The position numbers were made by a program, and so were the translations under genes. Shown here piece after piece: positions 1 through 8,495 of a stretch of 64,000 bases of DNA. Numbering within the stretch: the first letter of the stretch is position 1; each line of letters opens with the position of its first letter. The notes beneath the pieces are model-generated. The model searched no databases. It worked only from the letters and a program-made list of their open reading frames with translations, and was not told the DNA's origin. The DNA comes from Pseudomonas uvaldensis (GTDB taxonomy: Bacteria > Pseudomonadota > Gammaproteobacteria > Pseudomonadales > Pseudomonadaceae), in the NCBI RefSeq assembly GCF_021271205.1, contig NZ_JAIWKS010000003.1, positions 124,001-188,000 of the forward strand, in the 5' to 3' direction.

Positions 1-838
1 GGTGGAGCAGGGCGCCGAAGGCATCGGCCTGTTGCGCACCGAACTGATTTTCATGGCCCACACCCAGGCACCGGACGAAGCCATCCAGGAAGCCGAATAC
101 CGCAAGGTGCTCGATGGCCTGGCCGGTCGGCCGCTGGTGGTGCGCACCCTCGACGTGGGGGGCGACAAACCGCTGCCATATTGGCCGATCGCCAAGGAAG
201 AAAACCCTTTCCTCGGCGTGCGCGGCATTCGTCTGACCCTGCAACGCCCGCAGATCATGGAAGCGCAACTGCGTGCCTTGCTGCGTTCGGCGGACAACCG
301 TCCGTTGCGGATCATGTTCCCCATGGTCGGCAGCGTCGAGGAGTGGCGCCAGGCCCGGGACATGACCGAGCGTTTGCGCCAGGAAATCCCCGTGGCGGAC
401 CTGCAACTGGGGATCATGATCGAAGTGCCGTCCGCCGCGTTGCTGGCGCCGGTGCTGGCCAAGGAAGTTGATTTCTTCAGTGTCGGTACCAACGACCTGA
501 CCCAATACACCTTGGCCATCGATCGTGGTCACCCAAGCCTTTCGGCCCAGGCCGATGGCCTGCATCCGGCGGTGTTGCAACTGATCGACATCACCGTGCG
601 CGCCGCCCATGCCCATGGCAAGTGGGTCGGTGTGTGCGGTGAGCTGGCGGCCGACCCGCTGGCGGTGCCGGTGCTGGTAGGCTTGGGTGTGGATGAACTG
701 AGCGTGTCGGCCCGCAGCATCGCCGAGGTCAAGGCACGGGTACGCGAACTGACCCTCGAACAGGCCAAGGCCCTCGCCCAGGAGGCGCTGGCTGTGGGTA
801 GCGCCAATGACGTGCGCGCATTAGTGGAGGCGCTGTAA
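1..838 (+). CDS. fruB: FruB, fructose PTS multiphosphoryl protein, C-terminal part
   Basis: This is the last 278 codons of a PTS enzyme I module; the 5' part lies outside the window. Enzyme I accepts phosphate from PEP and passes it to HPr and EIIA. The visible part is the PEP-binding TIM barrel: it opens with EQGAEGIGLLRTE and carries GVCGELAADP near local residue 211, the segment that holds the active-site cysteine of enzyme I. In Pseudomonas the enzyme I of the fructose system is fused behind EIIA and HPr (FPr/FruB); that fusion is inferred here from the downstream fruK and fruA, because the upstream domains cannot be seen. The stop codon overlaps the fruK start by one base (TAATG), so translation is probably coupled. 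Confidence 0.93.
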   Translation, partial: VEQGAEGIGLLRTELIFMAHTQAPDEAIQEAEYRKVLDGLAGRPLVVRTLDVGGDKPLPYWPIAKEENPFLGVRGIRLTLQRPQIMEAQLRALLRSADNRPLRIMFPMVGSVEEWRQARDMTERLRQEIPVADLQLGIMIEVPSAALLAPVLAKEVDFFSVGTNDLTQYTLAIDRGHPSLSAQADGLHPAVLQLIDITVRAAHAHGKWVGVCGELAADPLAVPVLVGLGVDELSVSARSIAEVKARVRELTLEQAKALAQEALAVGSANDVRALVEAL

Positions 839-1779
839 TGGCGAAGATTCTTACCCTGACCCTCAACCCGGCGCTCGACCTCACGGTGGAACTCGTGCGC
901 CTGGAACCCGGCCAGGTCAACCGCAGCGATGCCATGCACAGCCACGCCGCCGGTAAAGGCGTGAACGTGGCCCAGGTCCTGGCCGACCTGGGGCATACGC
1001 TGACCGTCAGCGGTTTTCTCGGCGAAGACAACGCCCAGGCGTTCGAGACGCTGTTCGCCCAGCGCGGTTTCGTCGATGCCTTTATCCGGGTGCCCGGTGA
1101 AACCCGTAGCAACATCAAGTTGGCCGAGCAAGATGGACGCATCACCGATCTCAATGGTCCCGGCCCGATGGTCGACGAGGCCGCGCAACAAGCCTTGCTG
1201 GCGCGACTGGACCAGATCGCCCCGGAGCACGATGTCGTGGTGGTGGCGGGCAGTTTGCCCCGAGGGGTCAGTCCACAATGGTTGCAGGGACTGGTCACGC
1301 GCTTGAAAAGCCTCGGCCTGAAAGTGGCCCTCGACACCAGCGGCGAAGCGTTGCGCGTCGCGCTGGCGGCCGGCCCCTGGCTGATCAAGCCGAACACTGA
1401 AGAGCTGGCCGATGCGCTGGGCTGCGAGGTGGTGACGGAGCGGGCCCAGGCACACGCGGCCCAACGGCTGCACACCGAGGGCGTCGAACATGTGGTGATT
1501 TCCCACGGTGCCGAGGGTGTGAACTGGTTCAGTGGCGGTTCGGCGCTGCACGCTTCGCCGCCCAAGGTCACCGTTGCCAGCACCGTGGGCGCCGGGGACT
1601 CACTGCTGGCGGGCATGCTGCATGGCCTGCTCGGAGTCCACACTCCGGAGCAGACCCTGCGTACCGCAACGGCCATCGCCGCCATGGCTGTTACACAGAT
1701 CGGTTTTGGCATCCACGACACCGCGTTGCTGGCGTCGCTTGAACAGGGCGTGCGCGTGCGCTCCCTGACAGAACAATAA
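838..1779 (+). CDS. fruK: FruK, 1-phosphofructokinase
   Basis: This cytoplasmic PfkB-family sugar kinase uses ATP to convert fructose-1-phosphate, the product of FruA transport, into fructose-1,6-bisphosphate. The 313-residue length is normal for the family. The substrate motif GKGVNVAQVL sits near residue 40 and the catalytic/anion-hole motif VGAGDSLLAG near residue 251, with the essential aspartate in place. The ATG shares its A with the fruB stop codon. It lies between fruB and fruA in a compact operon, which separates it from other PfkB kinases such as tagatose-6-phosphate kinase. Confidence 0.95.
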   Translation: MAKILTLTLNPALDLTVELVRLEPGQVNRSDAMHSHAAGKGVNVAQVLADLGHTLTVSGFLGEDNAQAFETLFAQRGFVDAFIRVPGETRSNIKLAEQDGRITDLNGPGPMVDEAAQQALLARLDQIAPEHDVVVVAGSLPRGVSPQWLQGLVTRLKSLGLKVALDTSGEALRVALAAGPWLIKPNTEELADALGCEVVTERAQAHAAQRLHTEGVEHVVISHGAEGVNWFSGGSALHASPPKVTVASTVGAGDSLLAGMLHGLLGVHTPEQTLRTATAIAAMAVTQIGFGIHDTALLASLEQGVRVRSLTEQ

Positions 1780-1793
1780 GAGGGTTCGCAAGA

Positions 1794-3536
1794 ATGAAAT
1801 TAGCCATTGTGACGGCCTGCCCGAACGGCATGGTCACCAGTGTGTTGTGCGCCCGCCTGCTGGACGCGGCGGCCCAGCGCCAGGGATGGAGCACCAGCGT
1901 CGAAGTCCACGATGCGGCCCATCCGGAACGCCAATTGTCGGCGGCTACCCTTGAAGCGGCCGAATGGGTCCTGCTGGTTGCCAGCGGCCCGGTGGATTTG
2001 TCGCGGTTCGTCGGCAAACGCCTGTTCCGCAGCACCCCGTCCCAGGCATTGCAGGACGTCGACTCGGTGTTGCGGCGCGGTGCCGAAGAAGCCCAGGTGC
2101 TACGTGAAACGGATGTCCTGGAAGAAGCTCCTGCGGTATCGAGCGAGAGCGCCCCACGCATCGTCGCCATCACCGCTTGCCCGACCGGTGTCGCCCATAC
2201 CTTCATGGCCGCCGAAGCCTTGCAACAAGCCGCGACGAAATTGGGTTATGACCTGCAAGTTGAAACCCAGGGGTCGGTGGGGGCACGCAATCCGTTGAGC
2301 CCTCAGGCCATCGCGGATGCGGACGTGGTGCTGCTGGCCACCGACATCGAGGTCGCTACGGAGCGTTTTGCCGGAAAGAAGATTTACCGCTGCGGCACCG
2401 GTATCGCCCTGAAGCAGCCCGAAGCCACGCTGAAAAAAGCCCTGGCCGAAGGCCGCCAGGAAAGCGCCTCGAACGCCAGTACAGAACCGGCGAAGTCGGA
2501 GAAGACCGGCGTCTACAAGCACTTGTTGACTGGCGTGTCGTTCATGCTGCCCATGGTGGTGGCGGGTGGTTTGTTGATCGCGTTGTCCTTTGTGTTCGGC
2601 ATTACCGCGTTCAAGGAGCCCGGCACGCTGGCGGCAGCGTTGATGCAGATCGGCGGTGACACCGCCTTCAAATTGATGGTGCCGTTGCTGGCCGGTTACA
2701 TCGCCTATTCCATCGCTGACCGGCCGGGCCTGGCACCGGGGATGATCGGCGGGATGCTGGCGAGTACCCTCGGCGCCGGCTTCATCGGTGGCATCATCGC
2801 CGGTTTCCTGGCCGGCTATGTGGCCAAGGCGATCAACCGTTATGCCCGCCTGCCCCAGAGCCTGGAAGCCCTCAAGCCGATCCTGATCATTCCGTTGCTG
2901 GCGAGCCTGTTTACCGGATTGGTGATGATTTATGTGGTGGGCAAACCGGTGGCGGGCATGCTGGAAGGCCTGACTCATTTCCTCGACAGCATGGGCACCA
3001 CCAACGCGATTCTGCTGGGTGTGTTGCTGGGGGCGATGATGTGCGTCGACCTTGGCGGGCCGATCAACAAGGCAGCCTATGCGTTTTCGGTGGGCCTGTT
3101 GGCTTCGCAGAGTTATGCACCGATGGCCGCGACCATGGCCGCCGGCATGGTGCCGCCGATTGGCCTGGGCATCGCGACGTTCATCGCCCGCCGCAAATTC
3201 GCCCAGACCGAGCGCGAGGCCGGCAAGGCGGCCCTGGTGCTGGGGCTGTGCTTCATCTCCGAAGGCGCTATTCCCTTCGCCGCCAAGGACCCGCTGCGGG
3301 TGATCCCCGCCAGCATCGCCGGCGGCGCGCTGACCGGTGCGCTGTCGATGTACTTCGGCTGCAAACTCATGGCGCCCCATGGCGGCCTGTTCGTGATGCT
3401 GATCCCCAATGCCATCAACCATGCGCTGTTGTACCTGCTGGCGATCGTGGCGGGAAGTCTGCTGACCGGCGTGGCGTATGCGCTGCTCAAGCGGCCGGAA
3501 GCGGTGGAGATGGCGTTGGAACCGGCCAAGGCTTGA
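1794..3536 (+). CDS. fruA: FruA, fructose-specific PTS EIIBC permease
   Basis: This inner-membrane permease takes up fructose while phosphorylating it to fructose-1-phosphate. The 580 residues hold an N-terminal EIIB-like domain (about 1-100, ACPNG with Cys near residue 9), a second EIIB domain (about 120-225, motif TACPTGVAHT with Cys near 129, the likely phosphorylated residue), and a multi-span EIIC domain from about residue 240 to the end. The duplicated EIIB is usual for FruA; the second copy matches the canonical active site better. The gene starts 14 bases after fruK and completes fruBKA. FruR (Cra-type) control would act upstream of the window and is not visible. Confidence 0.95.
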   Translation: MKLAIVTACPNGMVTSVLCARLLDAAAQRQGWSTSVEVHDAAHPERQLSAATLEAAEWVLLVASGPVDLSRFVGKRLFRSTPSQALQDVDSVLRRGAEEAQVLRETDVLEEAPAVSSESAPRIVAITACPTGVAHTFMAAEALQQAATKLGYDLQVETQGSVGARNPLSPQAIADADVVLLATDIEVATERFAGKKIYRCGTGIALKQPEATLKKALAEGRQESASNASTEPAKSEKTGVYKHLLTGVSFMLPMVVAGGLLIALSFVFGITAFKEPGTLAAALMQIGGDTAFKLMVPLLAGYIAYSIADRPGLAPGMIGGMLASTLGAGFIGGIIAGFLAGYVAKAINRYARLPQSLEALKPILIIPLLASLFTGLVMIYVVGKPVAGMLEGLTHFLDSMGTTNAILLGVLLGAMMCVDLGGPINKAAYAFSVGLLASQSYAPMAATMAAGMVPPIGLGIATFIARRKFAQTEREAGKAALVLGLCFISEGAIPFAAKDPLRVIPASIAGGALTGALSMYFGCKLMAPHGGLFVMLIPNAINHALLYLLAIVAGSLLTGVAYALLKRPEAVEMALEPAKA

Positions 3537-3559
3537 TCAAAACCACACCGCATCCCGAT

Positions 3560-3648
3560 GTGGGAGCGGGCTTGCCCGCGAAAGCGCGGGGTCAGTCGAT
3601 GAAAATGTTGCCTGACCCAGCGCCTTCGCGAGCAAGCCCGCTCCCACC
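3560..3648. repeat. REP pair (BIME-like inverted repeat)
   Basis: Two REP units face each other: a GTGGGAGCGGGCTTGCCCGCG-type arm at the left and its reversed TCGCGAGCAAGCCCGCTCCC arm at the right, separated by about 35 bases. It lies between fruA and phoD and could terminate or stabilise the fruA transcript. No conventional T-tailed terminator was seen here. Confidence 0.85.
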
Positions 3649-3730
3649 TTTTGTTTTGCAGCGTTCAAAAAACCTGTCACACCCGATTAACACAGCCATG
3701 GTTTAGTTTCCCCATTTCAGGGAGAGCACC

Positions 3731-5272
3731 ATGAGCGAATTCGATCCGAGCCGTCGTCGTGTCATGCAAGCCGTGGGGGCGGGGTTGTTGTTGCCGGGGT
3801 TGGCACCGGCGGTGATTGCCTCGGTGAAGGATCGTCCGGTGCTCACCGATGGCGTGCAGTCAGGCGACTTGAGGGGCGATCGGGCGATGATCTGGAGTCG
3901 CTGCGACCGTCCGGCGCGGATGGTGGTGGAGTGGGACACCCGCAGCCGTTTCCACAACCCCCGGCGGTTTGTCTCGCCCTTGGCCGACAGCCGCAGCGAT
4001 TTCACCGCCCGGGTCGAGCTGACCGGGTTGCCGCGCGACCAGGCGATTTTCTACCGCGTGCGTTTCGAGGATGCCCGAACCGGAGTCGCCAGCGAGCCTT
4101 GGTTCGGTCACCTGCGCAGCGTGCCGCAATTCAGACGCAACATCCGTTTTGTCTGGAGTGGCGACACCGTCGGCCAGGGGTTCGGGATCAACCCGGACAT
4201 CGGCGGTATGCGCATCTACGAAGCCATGCGCTTGCGCATGCCGGACTTCTTCATCCACAGCGGTGACACCATCTACGCCGACGGCCCGGTGCCCGCGCAG
4301 ATCACCGTCGAAGGCGGCCGTGTCTGGCGCAATCTGACCACCGAAGCCAAGAGCAAGGTCGCCGAGACCCTGGATGAGTATCGCGGTAACTATCGCTATA
4401 ACCTGATGGATGAAAACGTGCGGCGTTTCAACGCCGAGGTGCCGCAGATCTGGCAGTGGGACGACCACGAAGTGGTCAACAACTGGTCGCCGGGCAAACA
4501 ACTGGACGAGCGCTACCAGACCAAGGATATCCAAAGCCTGGTAGGCCGGGCGCGGCAGGCCTGGCTGGAATACGCGCCGATGCGCCTGCAAAAGGCCGAC
4601 GGCGGTGGGCGGATCTACCGCAAGCTCGGTTATGGGCCGATGCTGGACGTGTTCGTGCTGGACATGCGCAGCTACCGCGGCGCCAATGACGCCAACCTGG
4701 GGGCGGCGAAACCTTTCCTGGGCCGCGAACAGTTGAATTGGCTCAAGCGCGAGCTCAAGCAGTCCCGTGCCCAATGGAAAGTCATCGCCGCCGACATGCC
4801 CATCGGCCTGAGTGTGCCCGATGGCGAAGTCAGCCCTGGCGTCCCGCGCTGGGAGGCCGTGGCCAACGGCGATCCCGGTGAGGCCCAGGGCCGTGAAGTG
4901 GAGATTGCCGAGCTGCTGGGGTACCTGCGCAAGCATCAGGTACGCAACTACGTCTGGCTGACCGCGGATGTGCATTACTGCGCCGCCCATCACTATCATC
5001 CGGAACAGGCTGCATTCCAGGATTTCGAACCGTTCTGGGAGTTCGTCGCCGGGCCGTTGAATGCCGGCAGCTTCGGGCCCAACGCCCTGGACAAGACCTT
5101 CGGTCCCGAAGTGGTATTCCAGAAAGCCCCACCGGCCCAGAACACCTCGCCGTTTGCCGGGTACCAGTTCTTTGGCGAGGTGAACATCGACGGGCAGAGT
5201 GGCGAGATGAGCGTGGTGTTGCGGGACCTTGCAGGCGTGGCGGTGTTTGAGAAGAAGTTGCAGCCGGTCTGA
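3731..5272 (+). CDS. phoD: PhoD-type alkaline phosphatase, Tat-exported
   Basis: This is a 513-residue metallophosphatase of the PhoD family, which releases phosphate from phosphomono- and diesters in the periplasm or outside the cell. The N-terminus carries a twin-arginine signal (SRRRVMQ at about 7-13, then a hydrophobic stretch ending near residue 31), so it should be folded and loaded with metal before Tat export. Metal-site motifs are present in order: SGDTVGQ near 143, HSGDTIYADG near 176, WQWDDHEVVNNW near 241 and TADVHY near 411. It has a good Shine-Dalgarno (GGGAGAG). It is flanked by REP pairs and looks monocistronic. PhoB control is plausible for the family, but no convincing Pho box was found. 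Confidence 0.88.
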   Translation: MSEFDPSRRRVMQAVGAGLLLPGLAPAVIASVKDRPVLTDGVQSGDLRGDRAMIWSRCDRPARMVVEWDTRSRFHNPRRFVSPLADSRSDFTARVELTGLPRDQAIFYRVRFEDARTGVASEPWFGHLRSVPQFRRNIRFVWSGDTVGQGFGINPDIGGMRIYEAMRLRMPDFFIHSGDTIYADGPVPAQITVEGGRVWRNLTTEAKSKVAETLDEYRGNYRYNLMDENVRRFNAEVPQIWQWDDHEVVNNWSPGKQLDERYQTKDIQSLVGRARQAWLEYAPMRLQKADGGGRIYRKLGYGPMLDVFVLDMRSYRGANDANLGAAKPFLGREQLNWLKRELKQSRAQWKVIAADMPIGLSVPDGEVSPGVPRWEAVANGDPGEAQGREVEIAELLGYLRKHQVRNYVWLTADVHYCAAHHYHPEQAAFQDFEPFWEFVAGPLNAGSFGPNALDKTFGPEVVFQKAPPAQNTSPFAGYQFFGEVNIDGQSGEMSVVLRDLAGVAVFEKKLQPV

Positions 5273-5293
5273 ATGCCTGCCGCAAATCTAGCC

Positions 5294-5384
5294 CTGTGGG
5301 AGCGGGCTTGCTCGCGAAGACGTTGGGTCAGTCAGCGATTTGTTGCCTGACATTTCGCTTTCGCGAGCAAGCCCGCTCCCACAA
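5294..5384. repeat. REP pair
   Basis: Inverted REP units (GTGGGAGCGGGCTTGCTCGCG and its reverse) lie between the convergent phoD and PepSY-reductase genes. The position suits a shared bidirectional transcript end. Confidence 0.85.
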
Positions 5385-5404
5385 AGGAAGGTGTTGGCTT
5401 TAGA

Positions 5405-7930
5405 TCAGTAAACGTCCCGCCGGTATCGCCCCTGCTCGATCAACCGCTCCACCTCTTCGGCGCCCAACACATTGTGAAGCACCTGATCCACCCCTGAAGC
5501 CATGCCTTGCAGGCTGCCGCAAACGTAGATCACCGCGCCGTCGGCCAGCCATTGCTTGAGCAGCGGGGCGGATTCCAGAAGGCGATGCTGGACGTAGACT
5601 TTCTGTTCCTGGTCCCGGGAAAACGCCAGGTCCAGGCGTTCCAAGTCGCCCGAAGTCACCCATTCTTGCAGCTCATCGCGGCAATGGAAGTCGTGTTCGC
5701 GCTGACGTTCGCCATACAGCAACCAGTTGCGCTGCATGCCTTGGGCGACACGGGCCTTGAGCAAGCTGCGCAGGCCCGCCAGGCCCGTGCCGTTGCCCAG
5801 CAGGATCATCGGCACGCCTTGGGGCGGCAGATGGAAACCGCTGTTGCGGCGTATCCGCAGCGTGATGCTGCCGCCCAGCGGAGCGTGCTCGGTGAGCCAA
5901 CCGGAGCCGATACCCAGGCTGCCGTCGGCATGACGCTCCTGGCGCACGATCAGTTCGAGCACGCCATTGGCCGGGATCGAGGCGATGGAGTATTCACGAA
6001 TCGCCAAGGGCGCCAACGCATCCAGCAGCGCCTGGGCATGCAAGCCCACCAGGTGGGCACGGTTCTCCGGCAACTGGCGGCTGGCCAACGCTTGTTCCAG
6101 GCTTTGAGGCAGACCGTCGACCTGCACGCGAGCGTTGCCGGCGATGCCCAGGCCGTCGAGAAAGTGCTCGATGGCCCACAAGTCATTGCGTGGCATGACC
6201 TCCACCAGATCACCGGCCAGCCAGCTGCCGGGCCCAGGGGCGGTGAGGCCCAGCAGGTACACGCCCGAACCGCTGCTGTCGGGGTTGAGCAAGGTGCGCT
6301 GGCTCAATGTCCAGTTCTCGAAGTTAGGGGTTTTCCAGGTCTCCAGCGGAGCCTGGCCGGTGAGTTCGGCCAGTTGCTGTTGCCAATGGCGCAGGGCATA
6401 AGGATCGCCGCTGTCCACTTCAACGGGGGCGAACAACGTCTTGCCGCCATGCTCGGCCAGCCAGGCGTGCAGGCGCCGGGCGAAGCCGCAGAAGTTTTCG
6501 TACTGCCGATCTCCCAGGCCCAGCACTGCATATTGCAAACGCTCCAGGCTCAGGGTGCGACCCAGCACCTTGCGTTCGAACCCCCGTGCGCTGTCTGGTC
6601 CTTCGCCGTCGCCAAAGGTGCTGACCACGAACAGAGCGTGGGTGGAATGGCTCAGGTCCTGTTCGCTGACAGCCGCCAAGGGCTGGACCTTCACAGGCAG
6701 GCCGGCGGCCTGGAGCTGGCCGGCGGTCTGCCAGGCCAGTTGCTCGGCGAAACCGCTCTGGCTGGCGAAGCCGATCAACCAGGCCGGCGCGTCGCCGGGG
6801 CGGGTGACCAGCGCCTGGCGAGCCTGCCTGGCCTGGCGTTTTTTGCGGCGGCGATCCAGGTACAGCAACCAACCGGTGATGAAGAACAACGGCATGGTCA
6901 GTGCGGCAACCGTCACGAGGATTCGCCCGACCAGGCCGAAATAACTGCCTACGTGCAAGGCATAGACGCTGGTCAACAGCTGGGCCTTGAGGCTCTTGTC
7001 GCTATAGCGGCTGTGGCGGCTGATAGCGCCCGTGGCCGGATCAAGCATGAGCTGGTTCAGTGCCCGGTCATGAGGCGAGTTCTTCAGCAGATAGAACACC
7101 GTCGCCGGTTGCCCGGCTACGGGTGGCATGCGCACGTTATAGGAAGACAGGTCCGGACCGGCGGCGCTGTAGATGCTGCTCCACATGGCCCGGTAGTCGG
7201 CCACCGGCGGCGGACCTTCCGGCGCCGGGCCTCGGTTGCGCACCCGCTCGTCCTTGGGCGAGTCGGACAGCAGGCGGGTCACGCCTTTGTTGTACCACTC
7301 GTAGGACCAGGTCAGGCCGGTCAACGCCGCCAGCAGGTAAAACACCAGGCACCAAGTGCCGGCCACCGAATGCAGGTCCCAGTTGAAACCGCGGCCTTTC
7401 TTCGCCCAATCGAGAGTGAGCCAGGCGCGCCAGTTTTTCCATTGGCGCGGCCAGCGCAGGTAAAGGCCGGACAGGCAGAAAAACACCAGAATCAGCGTGC
7501 AAGCGCCGGTGATTTGCCGACCCACGTCTTCCAGGGCCAGGATGCGGTGCAGCTTGAGCAGCAGGACGAAGAAATCCTGGCCCACCACATCGCCCACGAA
7601 CTGGCCGTTGTACGGATTGAAGTAACGTATCGCCCCGCGTTTTTCACCGGGCGGGGCGGTGAAGATCGCCCGTGCGGCGTTGCCGCTGTCGATCTCGACC
7701 CAGAGCATGGCAACGGTTTTGCCCGAGGCGGCCTCGATCTGCTCCACCAACTCGGCGGGCGGCAGGACGCCGGCCGGTTGTTTTTCGACCGTCAACACGT
7801 GTGGGTTCAACGCCCGCAGGATCTCGTCCTGGAACGATACCGCCGCACCGGTAATGCCCATGAACGCCAGCACCAGCCCGGCGCTGATGCCGAAAAACCA
7901 ATGCAACTGGAACAGGGTTTTCTTCAACAC
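5405..7930 (-). CDS. PepSY-domain flavodoxin/NADPH membrane reductase (PiuB-like)
   Basis: A large fused redox protein of about 841 residues. The N-terminal 370 residues form a PepSY_TM module with about four membrane helices (first one near residues 5-30). A flavodoxin-like FMN domain follows at about 380-520 (SQSGFAEQLAWQTAG, STFGDGEGPD, VLGLGDRQY), then a CysJ-like FAD domain and an NADPH-binding domain with GNGTGLAGLR near residue 710. Relatives next to siderophore receptors (PiuB of P. aeruginosa) are thought to reduce ferric siderophores with NADPH electrons, so the annotation 'sulfite reductase alpha' is probably misleading. I chose the GTG start (MLKKTLFQ) because AAGG lies 8 bases upstream; a TTG at 7948 is the alternative. 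No TonB receptor gene is adjacent here. Confidence 0.85.
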   Translation of the reverse strand: MLKKTLFQLHWFFGISAGLVLAFMGITGAAVSFQDEILRALNPHVLTVEKQPAGVLPPAELVEQIEAASGKTVAMLWVEIDSGNAARAIFTAPPGEKRGAIRYFNPYNGQFVGDVVGQDFFVLLLKLHRILALEDVGRQITGACTLILVFFCLSGLYLRWPRQWKNWRAWLTLDWAKKGRGFNWDLHSVAGTWCLVFYLLAALTGLTWSYEWYNKGVTRLLSDSPKDERVRNRGPAPEGPPPVADYRAMWSSIYSAAGPDLSSYNVRMPPVAGQPATVFYLLKNSPHDRALNQLMLDPATGAISRHSRYSDKSLKAQLLTSVYALHVGSYFGLVGRILVTVAALTMPLFFITGWLLYLDRRRKKRQARQARQALVTRPGDAPAWLIGFASQSGFAEQLAWQTAGQLQAAGLPVKVQPLAAVSEQDLSHSTHALFVVSTFGDGEGPDSARGFERKVLGRTLSLERLQYAVLGLGDRQYENFCGFARRLHAWLAEHGGKTLFAPVEVDSGDPYALRHWQQQLAELTGQAPLETWKTPNFENWTLSQRTLLNPDSSGSGVYLLGLTAPGPGSWLAGDLVEVMPRNDLWAIEHFLDGLGIAGNARVQVDGLPQSLEQALASRQLPENRAHLVGLHAQALLDALAPLAIREYSIASIPANGVLELIVRQERHADGSLGIGSGWLTEHAPLGGSITLRIRRNSGFHLPPQGVPMILLGNGTGLAGLRSLLKARVAQGMQRNWLLYGERQREHDFHCRDELQEWVTSGDLERLDLAFSRDQEQKVYVQHRLLESAPLLKQWLADGAVIYVCGSLQGMASGVDQVLHNVLGAEEVERLIEQGRYRRDVY

Positions 7931-8011
7931 GTCGCCCGCCTTGTTCAATCAATACTGTTCATCACGGCGCGCATTATGCCGTGTGTTATCGAGAAGCATT
8001 CATAAATACGT

Positions 8012-8046
8012 ACAAAAAGCCCCTGCCAGGTGCATGACCGGGGCTT
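8012..8046 (-). terminator. Intrinsic terminator without an upstream gene
   Basis: Read on the minus strand, stem AAGCCCC / GGGGCTT with a 16-base loop is followed by TTTTTG, a standard rho-independent terminator. No minus-strand gene ends here: the next gene to the right is on the plus strand. It may be the leftover end of a deleted gene. Confidence 0.65.
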
Positions 8047-8067
8047 GAGTGGAGTGGGTAGCGAATC

Positions 8068-8094
8068 CTGCGGGAGCGGGCGTGCTCGCGAAGG
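8068..8094. repeat. Single degenerate REP unit
   Basis: One unpaired REP-like core (GCGGGAGCGGGCGTGCTCGCG) with no inverted partner nearby, unlike the paired units elsewhere in the window. Confidence 0.6.
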
Positions 8095-8495
8095 ACTGGT
8101 AGTTGCCGTCCAGGGTGTAGCGTTGGGTCTGGAGTGGCGAATCGTTGCAGGAAGCCCTCCATCCTGAGATTCGCGCCATGGCCCTTGTTTATCGGCAGCG
8201 TTATTGACAACTGGCGAAGTAGTAGTGATGTCGTCGATTTGGCGCTGTTTTGTGTTTTAAGTTGAGAGGGACTGTCATTTAATGTCTGGTAATGACTGCG
8301 CATGCGTAGTTTGTCCTGCTGTGGCTTGCAGGTTGTTCTGGTTGTCTCGTTTTCTAATATTTGAAGAGTGGTGGCTGGACGCGAAAGTGTCTTAGAGTCT
8401 TTTTGCGCGATCGGTCATTATGTGAAGTGTTATCTCAGTTGATGGCGTTCGACGAAATTATATTTTTGAGTGAATTAGAAGACAGGAAGTCTGTG

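Larger units (their letters stand above)
7931..8495. other. Gap between reductase and toxin-like gene
   Basis: About 565 bases. The left part holds the reductase upstream region, a leftward-facing terminator hairpin (8012-8046) with no gene feeding it, and one degenerate REP unit (8068-8094). From about 8190 rightward the sequence is clearly more AT-rich and should hold the promoter of the 8496 gene, but I could not pick a convincing -35/-10 pair. Confidence 0.6.

Noticed and set aside
3674..3695. CTGTCAC near the phoD start as a Pho box
   Set aside because: Only one half matches; the second repeat eleven bases on (GATTAAC) is too different.
7949..8000. A Fur box upstream of the PepSY reductase
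   Set aside because: Only a loose GATAAC/GAATGC resemblance; far below a usable match to the 19-bp consensus.
5507..8005. An 832-codon open frame on the plus strand, antisense to the PepSY reductase
   Set aside because: It is a GC-rich shadow of the reductase gene: the minus-strand frame has clear domain motifs, this one has none, is Gln/Ala/Arg-rich and has no ribosome site.
8272..8287. CTGTCATTTAATGTCT as another copy of the shared palindrome, upstream of the toxin-like gene
   Set aside because: Only the left half-site matches; the right half does not fit TGACAG.
7986..8303. A 105-codon minus-strand frame that could have fed the orphan terminator
   Set aside because: It runs through the terminator and the REP unit and has no recognisable sequence or ribosome site, so it is not the missing gene.
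8361..8495. An extended N-terminus of the toxin-like protein from ATG 8361 or 8442
   Set aside because: No ribosome site for either, and the extra 45 residues do not resemble the family; ATG 8496 has AGGAAG at good spacing.
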